Positions 16,491 through 23,693 of a stretch of DNA of 64,000 nt are shown here, one piece after another. Numbering within the stretch: position 1 is the stretch's first letter; each line of letters opens with the position of its first letter. The notes under the pieces were generated by a model. It saw nothing but the letters and a program-made list of their open reading frames with translations. It made no database searches and was not told the DNA's origin. The position numbers and the translations under genes are program-made. Source of the stretch: Anaerolineae bacterium (GTDB lineage: Bacteria; Chloroflexota; Anaerolineae; Promineifilales; Promineifilaceae); NCBI GenBank assembly GCA_023954475.1, contig JAMLHW010000007.1:62001-126000 (forward strand). The letters run 5' to 3'.

Positions 16491-17465
16491 TTAGAGAAAA
16501 GTGGCCAGCAATGCGATCAGTAACAGGATAATTGCAGATGCAACGAGGGCACGGTTGGCTTGTAATGCGTCGAGAACAGTTTCGGCCGATTCCTTCCTCT
16601 TCATTGCTTCACGACCATGCCCACGCAACGCATCTCCGAATTGCTCAATCGTAGCCGGTCGATCATCGGGATGCATCTCCATCGCCCACAATATCGCGTC
16701 CGCCACGGCATCCGAGATAGACGGATTGACTTTCTGGGGTGGCGCTAACGTTTTCGGCTTTAAGAAACGCGTTTTCGCCTCAGGTGGCGGCTGCGTCGTC
16801 AGCAGGTGATAAAGTGTTGCCCCCAATGCATAAATGTCTGATTGTGCATTGGTGTGTCCGCTATCACCACCATATTGTTCCAATGGCGTGTACAGTGCCG
16901 TGCCTCGCCCTTGCAACAAGGTGATCGTGCGATCATCGGGAGCCAATAGCTTCACCAACCCAAAATCGACTAGTTTGATGCGGTTTTCCGGTGTCAGCTT
17001 GATATTCGACGGCTTGATGTCGCGGTGAACGAGCGGTGGATCCCGCCGATGCAAATAGGTGAGTACATCGACGAGCTGCGCAGCCCACTCCAGTACAGTT
17101 GCTTCAGGAATAAATGTGTTGCGCTTGACGTGCTCATCCGTAATTTGTTTCAAATCCTGCCCGGCGACAAAATCCATCACGAGATATTCGCGATTGCCAT
17201 CGGTAAAAAAGTCTGAGACTTTGGGCAATGTCGGGTGATCGAGTTGAGCCAAAATACTGGCTTCACGCAGAAATTGATCGTGTGCCTGGGCGCGCATTTC
17301 GGCCGATTCAGACGGATTGATCTGCACTTCTTTAATCGCACATAAGCGGCCAGGTAATCGCAAATCGGCTGCGCGGTAAACACAACCCATACCGCCCTGA
17401 CCAACCAGGCCGGCGATTTGATAGCGATTGCGTAGAATACTGTTATCGGGTAGCGGCGGAAACAT
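16491..17465 (-). CDS. Membrane-anchored Ser/Thr protein kinase (PknB/Hanks type)
   Basis: A 324-residue kinase. The catalytic domain (about 15-275) has the glycine loop 'GLVGQGGMGCVY' (19-30), the ATP-binding Lys in 'CAIKEV', the catalytic loop HRDIKPSN (near 147-154), DFG ('KLVDFGLVKLL') and the 'DIYALGATLYHLL' helix. A single C-terminal hydrophobic segment ('ALVASAIILLLIALLATFL') anchors it in the membrane with essentially nothing outside, so any sensing is cytoplasmic or through partners. It is divergently transcribed from an FHA-winged-helix regulator at 17641, a likely phospho-dependent partner. Confidence 0.92.
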   Translation of the reverse strand: MFPPLPDNSILRNRYQIAGLVGQGGMGCVYRAADLRLPGRLCAIKEVQINPSESAEMRAQAHDQFLREASILAQLDHPTLPKVSDFFTDGNREYLVMDFVAGQDLKQITDEHVKRNTFIPEATVLEWAAQLVDVLTYLHRRDPPLVHRDIKPSNIKLTPENRIKLVDFGLVKLLAPDDRTITLLQGRGTALYTPLEQYGGDSGHTNAQSDIYALGATLYHLLTTQPPPEAKTRFLKPKTLAPPQKVNPSISDAVADAILWAMEMHPDDRPATIEQFGDALRGHGREAMKRKESAETVLDALQANRALVASAIILLLIALLATFL

Positions 17466-17532
17466 GCAGAATCAAACCAGTCGTTTTTCAGCCGGAATAA
17501 AACGGCACAACGACCTCTTCCATTTTGTGCAT

Positions 17533-17566
17533 TGCTCACCACAAGCAAGGGTAAAAACGGTGAGCA
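17533..17566. promoter_or_regulatory. Inverted repeat in the kinase/FHA divergent region
   Basis: TGCTCACC (17533-17540) and GGTGAGCA (17559-17566), separated by 18 bases, between the divergent kinase and FHA-regulator genes. The FHA protein carries a DNA-binding domain, so self-binding here is conceivable. Confidence 0.4.
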
Positions 17567-17577
17567 GTCGCATTTAT

Positions 17578-17606
17578 TTTACAATTTGTCCATCACGATT
17601 TATTAT
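17578..17606 (+). promoter_or_regulatory. Candidate promoter of the FHA regulator
   Basis: TTTACA (17578-17583), 17 bases, TATTAT (17601-17606), 35 bases before the start codon at 17641. The stretch is AT-rich compared with its surroundings. Confidence 0.45.
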
Positions 17607-17640
17607 ACTATCAAATGCACAACACCCGTAGAGAGGCGCC

Positions 17641-18288
17641 ATGAACGCAAAACCAGTCATTTTTGTCCGTGAAGGTGAACTGTCCGGCCAGAGTTGGCCC
17701 ATAGAAGGCGATGCTTTCCTCATCGGCCGAGGCAGCGATTGCAACCTCATACTTCCGGAACGGCAAGTCTCACGACACCATGTCCGCATACGCCACGAGC
17801 AAGGCGCATACGTTCTGTATGATTTGGGCAGCAAGAATGGTACACACCTGAATGGCAGCATCATCTCCGAGCCGACTGTTCTGCGCGACGGGGACGAAAT
17901 TCAGGTTGCCCTGTCTGTGCGCCTGGTCTACATCGGGACAGACGCCACGATTCCGCTCACGTTTGAACCGCCGACACCTGCCCAGCGTTTGGAACTCGAC
18001 GAGGATCAACGTACCGTCATCATCGACGGCAACACGCTAACGCCACCTCTGTCATTAGCCCAGTTCCGTCTCCTCAAAGCACTTTATGATGCTGACGGCG
18101 CAGTATGCACACGTGACAGCATCGTCGAGACGGTCTGGCCGGGCACAGAAGGTATCGGCGTTTCGGAGCAGGCAATTGATGCGTTGGTACGCCGTCTGCG
18201 CGACCGTCTGGCCGAACTGGATGATTTCAACTACATCGTTACCGTGCGCGGCCACGGCTTCCGGCTGGAAAACGAAAAACTGAACTGA
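17641..18288 (+). CDS. FHA domain - winged-helix transcriptional regulator
   Basis: A 215-residue two-domain protein. Residues ~8-100 are an FHA phosphothreonine-binding domain: 'FLIGRGSDCNLILPE', 'VSRHHVRIR' and 'DLGSKNGTHLNG' carry the Gly-Arg, Ser-x-x-His and Asn-Gly signatures. Residues ~118-213 are an OmpR/PhoB-type winged helix ('LSLAQFRLLKALYDADG', 'VETVWPG', 'IDALVRRLRDRL', 'VRGHGFRLE'). Mycobacterial EmbR joins the same modules in opposite order and is controlled by the kinase PknH. The divergent kinase at 16491-17465 makes an analogous phospho-switch the simplest hypothesis. A GAGAGGCGCC ribosome-binding region precedes the ATG. Confidence 0.9.
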   Translation: MNAKPVIFVREGELSGQSWPIEGDAFLIGRGSDCNLILPERQVSRHHVRIRHEQGAYVLYDLGSKNGTHLNGSIISEPTVLRDGDEIQVALSVRLVYIGTDATIPLTFEPPTPAQRLELDEDQRTVIIDGNTLTPPLSLAQFRLLKALYDADGAVCTRDSIVETVWPGTEGIGVSEQAIDALVRRLRDRLAELDDFNYIVTVRGHGFRLENEKLN

Positions 18289-18687
18289 AACACCTTTTTC
18301 ACAAATTGGCAATTCGTTGGCAGCGTCGGCGGAACCGGTCGGTCTGTCGGTCTGATTGACCGTCAGATTTGGCTTCGACTGTTCCTGACCTGCCCGCCAA
18401 TTCTGTCTGCTCCTGTCGATTCCCCACAATTCAGTTAAAATTCACTCTCTGACCACGCATTCTTGAGCAAGGGCGTGTATCATGCAAGGATACTCAGGGC
18501 ATTATCGATGCTCGAGTGTATTTTGCTTGAATTTGACCTGGAAAAGACAGAATCACAATGGACGTGATGTGGAAGAGAGAGAATACGGATTCAACTTTCA
18601 CCGTGTTCTCTCTCATCATGTCAGCAAAATAATCGCTAACTGTACAAGAATTCCGCTTGTAACGGCAGAATTACGCATTGTAACGGC
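18289..18687. other. Intergenic leader region before the giant GT-C/YYY gene
   Basis: A 399-base stretch without a confident gene. It holds small direct repeats (CGGTCTG at about 18337-18353), a possible 69-codon reading frame (18482-18691) and a long hairpin (18561-18622). I see no tRNA or terminator with a T-tract. Confidence 0.5.
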
Positions 18688-18691
18688 ATGA
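18482..18691 (+). CDS. Possible small upstream ORF (low confidence)
   Basis: A 69-codon frame begins at an ATG preceded by AAGGGCG, and its TGA overlaps the ATG of the giant membrane protein at 18688 (ATGA), the arrangement used for translational coupling. The predicted peptide (MQGYSGHYRCSSVF...) resembles nothing I know, and codon use is not clearly coding. The strong hairpin inside it may matter as RNA instead. It is listed only because of its coupling geometry. Confidence 0.2.
   Translation: MQGYSGHYRCSSVFCLNLTWKRQNHNGRDVEEREYGFNFHRVLSHHVSKIIANCTRIPLVTAELRIVTA
18561..18622 (+). promoter_or_regulatory. Long imperfect hairpin in the 5' leader
   Basis: The inner stem pairs 18576-18588 with 18601-18613 (13 bp, one G-U), with a 12-base loop. 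The outer stem pairs 18561-18569 with 18614-18622 (9 bp, one G-U). The only interruption is a 6-base bulge on the 5' side (18570-18575). It ends 65 bases before the start of the giant gene and has no T-tract. Confidence 0.55.
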
Positions 18692-21600
18692 CAGAAACAG
18701 AAGCGGTCGAGCCATCTTCGGCCGAATATCCACCAGATCAACAATCGGGTACTACACGCCGTTTTAGTTGGGAAAACGCCGGTGTTGTCGCACTGTTGCT
18801 GATCCTGCTGACCGCTGGCCTGCTGCGCTTTAGCGGCCTTAATTGGGACGATAACCAGCATCTGCACCCGGACGAGCGGTTTCTGACTGATATTGCGGCG
18901 CGACTGTCCACGACAACCAATCCGCTGACCTACCTCAATTCGGCCGAATCCCCTCTCAATCCCTACAACCTCGGCGAACGCTTTTTCGTCTACGGCAACT
19001 TGCCCGTTACGGTGACGCGTTTTGCGGCTGAAGGCGTACAAGCGCTGTGCAAGTGGAGTTGGGTAACGTGTTCGGCCGATTACACCAGTTACGACGGCAT
19101 TCACTTCGTCGGGCGGGCGCTTTCCGGCTTGCTCGATCTGGTCACCATCGGTTTCCTCTTTCTGCTGGGATACCGCCTTTATAGTTGGCGCGTCGGCTTG
19201 CTCGCCGCCCTGCTCATGGCCCTGGCCGTCCTGCCGATACAGAGTTCGCACTTCTACACAGTCGACAATTGGGCGACGGCATTGACGACGGTCAGCCTTT
19301 ACGCTGCGGTTCGCGCCAGCCGGCGAGCTAAATGGGTCTGGTGGATAGTGTCCGGCGTTGCGCTCGGTCTGGCTGTGGCAACACGCATCAATCTCGCCCC
19401 CCTGGCCGTCATCGCCGTCGTCGCTGCCTTCATCTGGCTCAGTCGCTCAGTACACAACGGGGAAGAATTGCGTGCACCGGACGGCCTCAAACAGGCACTC
19501 AAAGCAGCGGCGTTTGTCCTGGTGGCGGCTATCACGGCGATGATCACTTTCCGGCTGGCAATGCCGTATGCTTTCGGACCATCGGCAACGATGACGTGGG
19601 ATATGTTATCGGCCGAAACGCCCACATTCATCCGTACTATCCAACGCACCATCGGCCTCAATCCACAATGGATCGCCAATCTCGCCGAAATCAGCGGTCA
19701 GCAAGCGCCAACCTCAACCCTGCCGCACGGTCAACAATGGATCGGCCGCACGCCGCTACTCTATCCCTTAACCCAAATGGCACTTTACGGCATGGGATTG
19801 ACTGCCGCCTTTGCTGCCTGGTTGGCCTTTTTCTGGGCAGCGTGGCGCACCGTCACCGGAAAGCGCAATTGGCGCACACACCTCATTCCGGTATCCTGGA
19901 TCGCCGTCTATTTCCTGTTCATGGGCACGCGCTGGGTGTTAACCATGCGCTATTTTCTGCCGATCTATCCGGCGCTGTTTTTGCTCGCAAGCTGGGCGTT
20001 GGTCGCGCTGTGGCAACGCGCCGGATCAAATCAAACGCGCCGCATTGTCGCCGGTATTGCCATTGCCGCCGTCATCATCCCGTCCGTACTGTGGGCGTTC
20101 GCTTTTACCGAAGTCTATCGCCAACCGATGACGCGCGTCGCTGCATCCAAGTGGCTGCTCGACAACGTGCCTAGCGGGGCGACGTTGCTTTACACAGCCG
20201 ACGGTACGCCGCACGAATTGCATTTGCCGCTCAAATCAACCCGTTTTGAGCCGGGTAGCACAATTTCGCTGCCATTTACGTTACCGGAAGACGGCATCGT
20301 GACCGGCGTGCGCTTCAATTCGCTGACAGCCGCTTCGGCCGAACTTCCTTCCACCGTCAGTCTGGCCTTCTTCGACGGCAGCGGACAGCCACAGGGCAGC
20401 ACCTTTGCCCAACTTGAAGCAATTGAACCGCAATCGGCGCACATTGCCGAGTTTGACCATATCGGATTGGTTGGCGCGATGCCTTATACGGTGCAAGTTA
20501 CGCTAGCGGAAGGTGGCCCGCTTTCGGCCGAATCGAGCGTCATCATGACGGAACAATGGGACGATGCCCTGCCGTTACGTTTACCCGATCGCGACGGCTA
20601 CGCTGCCTATTTTGACACGATACGCGATCCGCAGCTCACTTTCGAGGGATCGATTCCAATTACGTTTGCCGATTCGGCCGAAAAACAGGATGGATTGGTG
20701 CGTTGGCTCAATTCGGCCGATGTCATCGTCATTTCCAGCCCGCGCAATCTGTGGGCGCTGCCACGCAACCCGCTCACCTATCCACTGACAATGGCGTATT
20801 ACGCAGCGCTGTTCAACGGTGAACTCGGCTTTGACCTCGTGCAACAGTTCGACGCCGACCTCAACATCGGCCCACTGCATATCGACGACACACGCGGCGC
20901 ACTTACCTGGGGCGATCAGCCGACTGCCGGTTGGCCTCCCCCCGGCGAATTTGCCGCCGAAGAAGCGTTCAGCGTCTATGATCATCCACCCGTCTGGATT
21001 TTCGCCAAGCGCGACGATTTTGACTTGCAGCAAGTTGCAGCAACGCTCAGGGCAGTCGATGTATCCGGCGTGGTCAACCTCAATCCGGCGCAAGCGGCGG
21101 CAGCACCGACCGGCCTGGCATTGAGTGACGCCGCTTTTGCCACGCAGCGGGAAGGCGGCACATTCCGCGAGCGCTTCGCTCTTGACAGCGTACTCAACCA
21201 AAATCCGGCGCTGGCGGCGGTTGTCTGGTGGCTGCTGACCATCGTTCTCGGCTGGCTGGCGTTTCCGATTGCATTTGTCACCTTGCGCGGCTTGCCGACA
21301 CGTGGCTATGCGTTGGCACGCATTTTGGCGCTGTTATTGATTTCGTACGGGGCATGGTTATTGGGCAGCGCAGGATGGGTAGATTTCGGCCGAAGCAGTC
21401 TCCTCCTTGCGCTCGGCCTAATGACCGTCATTAGCGTCATCGTCGCCGTGCGGCAGCGCCATGCTTTACAGAGTTACTTCAAGAAAAACTACCGCTACGT
21501 CATTTTCGTCGAGGTGCTGGCGTTGGCGCTGTTTTTGCTCGGTATTGTCATCCGGCTCGGCAACCCGGATGTGTGGGACGTCATTTGGGGCGGTGAAAAA

Positions 21601-23634
21601 CCGATGGACTTGTCCTACTTCAACGCCGTACTCAAAAGCACCACATTTCCTCCGTACAACCCGTGGCTCTCCGGCAGTTACATCAATTATTATTATTACG
21701 GCTATGTTTTGGTCGCCGTGCCGACGCTGTTGCTCGGCATCGTGCCGACGACGGCATACAACCTGATCATTCCGATGTTGTTCAGCTTCACCGGCATCGG
21801 TGCGTTTGCCGTGGCGTTTAACCTGGTCGCATCGCGCCGTCTGGCGCGTCGCGCCAGTCCCGACGAGATCCGCTCGGTCATGCACCGCAAGGCGGTCGGA
21901 GCCGGTCTGGCAGCCGTGACGCTGTCGATTTTGCTCGGTAATCTGGCGCAACTCAAAGTTATCTTTACATCGTGGCAACGCGCCGGGGACGTTTCGTTGA
22001 GTGGCATTCCGCAAGCGGTTGACGGACTTTTCAAGCAGCTCAGCGGCCAACCGTCACCGCTGTATCCGGGTGACTGGTTTTTTACGGCGACGCGGGCACT
22101 CAATTTTGTCGAAGGGGAAGCGGTTCCAATTACTGAATTCCCGTTTTTTACGTTTCTCTATGCCGACCTGCACGCGCACATGATCAGCTTGCCGCTGACC
22201 ATGCTGGCATTGGCGTGGGCGATCTCGTGGGCATTGTGGCCGGTAAAAAACATGGAAGAAGGCAGTCGGTTCGGCCGAATTCTCTCCTTATCCCTGATCT
22301 TTCTCGTCGGCGGCATTGCTATCGGCGTTCTCTATCCAACCAACAGTTGGGATTGGCCGACCTATCTCGTACTCGGCTTTCTCGGTATTTTGCTGCACAA
22401 TTTCCGGCGTTTCAGTGGGTTGAATCGGCCGATGTTCGGTCGCTCCGCCGTGCAAATCGCCATTCTCGCTGTGTTCTCGTACATCACATTCCTGCCCTTC
22501 TGGCAGACATTCGGCTCAGGCTACACCACACTCAAACCGTGGGACGGGTCGCGCAGTAACCTGCTCAGCTTCCTCTCCATCTACGGCCTATTCCTGCTGC
22601 TCATCATCACCCATCTGGCTCGTGAAATGCGCAGTTGGACAGCGTCATGGTCGGTCGAACGGCTGGAGCGCATGGAAAAATGGGTTACGCCACTGATTTT
22701 CGGCCTGATCGGATACATCGCGCTGATGGCCTTGTTCATCTGGGCCGGTTATCCGATTGCACCCCTCGTCATCACCATCATCCTCGTCGCCGGTCTGCTC
22801 AGCTTACGCGTCAACCTCGGTCCGGAACGCCGCATCGTACTCGGCTTGATCGCCGCCGCCTTTTTCTTCACGCTTTTTGTCGAAGTGGCCGTTCTCGACG
22901 GCGACATCAGCCGGATGAACACGGTGTTTAAGTTCTACATGCAGGTGTGGCTGTTGTTGAGCGTTGTCGGTGGCGTGGCGATGGCGTGGATGTGGCGAGC
23001 ATTATCGGCCGAATGGGGCAAAACGCGCCGCCGGGTCTGGCTGGGCACATTGGGAGTCCTGCTCTTTCTGGCGCTGCTCTACCCCGTGCTGGCAACCAGG
23101 GCCAAATGGGAAATCCGCATGAGCGACGAAGCACCGACAACACTCGACGGCATGGTGTTCATGGAGACGACGAGCTACCAAGACAACAACCAGACAGTCG
23201 CGCTCGGCCCGGAATACGAAGCGCTGCGCTGGATGCAGCGCCATATCGACGGCTCACCGGTCGTCATGGAAGCGCACGGCAAGAATCCGTACCGTTCGAT
23301 AGCGTCCCGCGTGGCAATGTACACGGGTCTGCCGACTGTCGTCGGCTGGGATTGGCATCAGCGCCAACAGCGTGCCGTCTTGCCTGATGCCGGGGTCTGG
23401 TCGCGCATCGCCGATGTCGACAATTTCTACAACACAACCGATTCGGCCGAAGCGCAGCGCATTCTCGACAGATACGATGTGGATTACGTGTACGCCGGAT
23501 CGCTGGAGAACGTGTATTACACACCGGAAGGCGTTGCCAAACTCGACGCAATGACAAACGACGGCACGCTGACCCTGATTTACGACGCTGATGGCGTCAA
23601 AATTTACGAAGTCGGAAGGCAGGAGGCGGAATGA
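18688..23634 (+). CDS. Giant membrane protein: GT39-like domain fused to DUF2298 (YYY) domain
   Basis: A 1648-residue protein with many membrane helices. The N-terminal half resembles ArnT/PMT GT-C glycosyltransferases: the first outer loop has the acidic motif 'HLHPDERFLTDIA' (near 55-67), and ~480 residues of alternating helices follow. A largely soluble beta-rich section spans ~490-820. The C-terminal half is a DUF2298/'Chlor_Arch_YYY' domain: 'INYYYYGYVLVAVP' near 997-1010, 'EFPFFTFLYADLHAHMISLP' near 1150 and 'MNTVFKFYMQVW' near 1410. GT-C enzymes transfer sugars from polyprenyl-phosphate donors outside the membrane; DUF2298 has no proven function. The ATG overlaps a small frame's TGA. 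It carries 13 TCGGCCGA octamers. Confidence 0.85.
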   Translation: MTETEAVEPSSAEYPPDQQSGTTRRFSWENAGVVALLLILLTAGLLRFSGLNWDDNQHLHPDERFLTDIAARLSTTTNPLTYLNSAESPLNPYNLGERFFVYGNLPVTVTRFAAEGVQALCKWSWVTCSADYTSYDGIHFVGRALSGLLDLVTIGFLFLLGYRLYSWRVGLLAALLMALAVLPIQSSHFYTVDNWATALTTVSLYAAVRASRRAKWVWWIVSGVALGLAVATRINLAPLAVIAVVAAFIWLSRSVHNGEELRAPDGLKQALKAAAFVLVAAITAMITFRLAMPYAFGPSATMTWDMLSAETPTFIRTIQRTIGLNPQWIANLAEISGQQAPTSTLPHGQQWIGRTPLLYPLTQMALYGMGLTAAFAAWLAFFWAAWRTVTGKRNWRTHLIPVSWIAVYFLFMGTRWVLTMRYFLPIYPALFLLASWALVALWQRAGSNQTRRIVAGIAIAAVIIPSVLWAFAFTEVYRQPMTRVAASKWLLDNVPSGATLLYTADGTPHELHLPLKSTRFEPGSTISLPFTLPEDGIVTGVRFNSLTAASAELPSTVSLAFFDGSGQPQGSTFAQLEAIEPQSAHIAEFDHIGLVGAMPYTVQVTLAEGGPLSAESSVIMTEQWDDALPLRLPDRDGYAAYFDTIRDPQLTFEGSIPITFADSAEKQDGLVRWLNSADVIVISSPRNLWALPRNPLTYPLTMAYYAALFNGELGFDLVQQFDADLNIGPLHIDDTRGALTWGDQPTAGWPPPGEFAAEEAFSVYDHPPVWIFAKRDDFDLQQVAATLRAVDVSGVVNLNPAQAAAAPTGLALSDAAFATQREGGTFRERFALDSVLNQNPALAAVVWWLLTIVLGWLAFPIAFVTLRGLPTRGYALARILALLLISYGAWLLGSAGWVDFGRSSLLLALGLMTVISVIVAVRQRHALQSYFKKNYRYVIFVEVLALALFLLGIVIRLGNPDVWDVIWGGEKPMDLSYFNAVLKSTTFPPYNPWLSGSYINYYYYGYVLVAVPTLLLGIVPTTAYNLIIPMLFSFTGIGAFAVAFNLVASRRLARRASPDEIRSVMHRKAVGAGLAAVTLSILLGNLAQLKVIFTSWQRAGDVSLSGIPQAVDGLFKQLSGQPSPLYPGDWFFTATRALNFVEGEAVPITEFPFFTFLYADLHAHMISLPLTMLALAWAISWALWPVKNMEEGSRFGRILSLSLIFLVGGIAIGVLYPTNSWDWPTYLVLGFLGILLHNFRRFSGLNRPMFGRSAVQIAILAVFSYITFLPFWQTFGSGYTTLKPWDGSRSNLLSFLSIYGLFLLLIITHLAREMRSWTASWSVERLERMEKWVTPLIFGLIGYIALMALFIWAGYPIAPLVITIILVAGLLSLRVNLGPERRIVLGLIAAAFFFTLFVEVAVLDGDISRMNTVFKFYMQVWLLLSVVGGVAMAWMWRALSAEWGKTRRRVWLGTLGVLLFLALLYPVLATRAKWEIRMSDEAPTTLDGMVFMETTSYQDNNQTVALGPEYEALRWMQRHIDGSPVVMEAHGKNPYRSIASRVAMYTGLPTVVGWDWHQRQQRAVLPDAGVWSRIADVDNFYNTTDSAEAQRILDRYDVDYVYAGSLENVYYTPEGVAKLDAMTNDGTLTLIYDADGVKIYEVGRQEAE

Positions 23635-23693
23635 TGAAAAAAGCTTTCCGCATTCCGCTTGCCGCCTTCAGCCTTACTTATGCCTACTGCTGA
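23631..23693 (+). CDS. Possible 20-residue leader peptide
   Basis: An excellent AGGAGG site (23621-23626) serves ATG-ATG-AAA-AAA at 23631, whose first ATG overlaps the TGA of the giant gene (ATGA). The frame encodes MMKKAFRIPLAAFSLTYAYC and stops at 23691-23693, 14 bases after the ATG at 23680 of the next protein. It is either a coupling leader, or the true N-terminus of the next gene displaced by a frameshift. Confidence 0.4.
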   Translation: MMKKAFRIPLAAFSLTYAYC

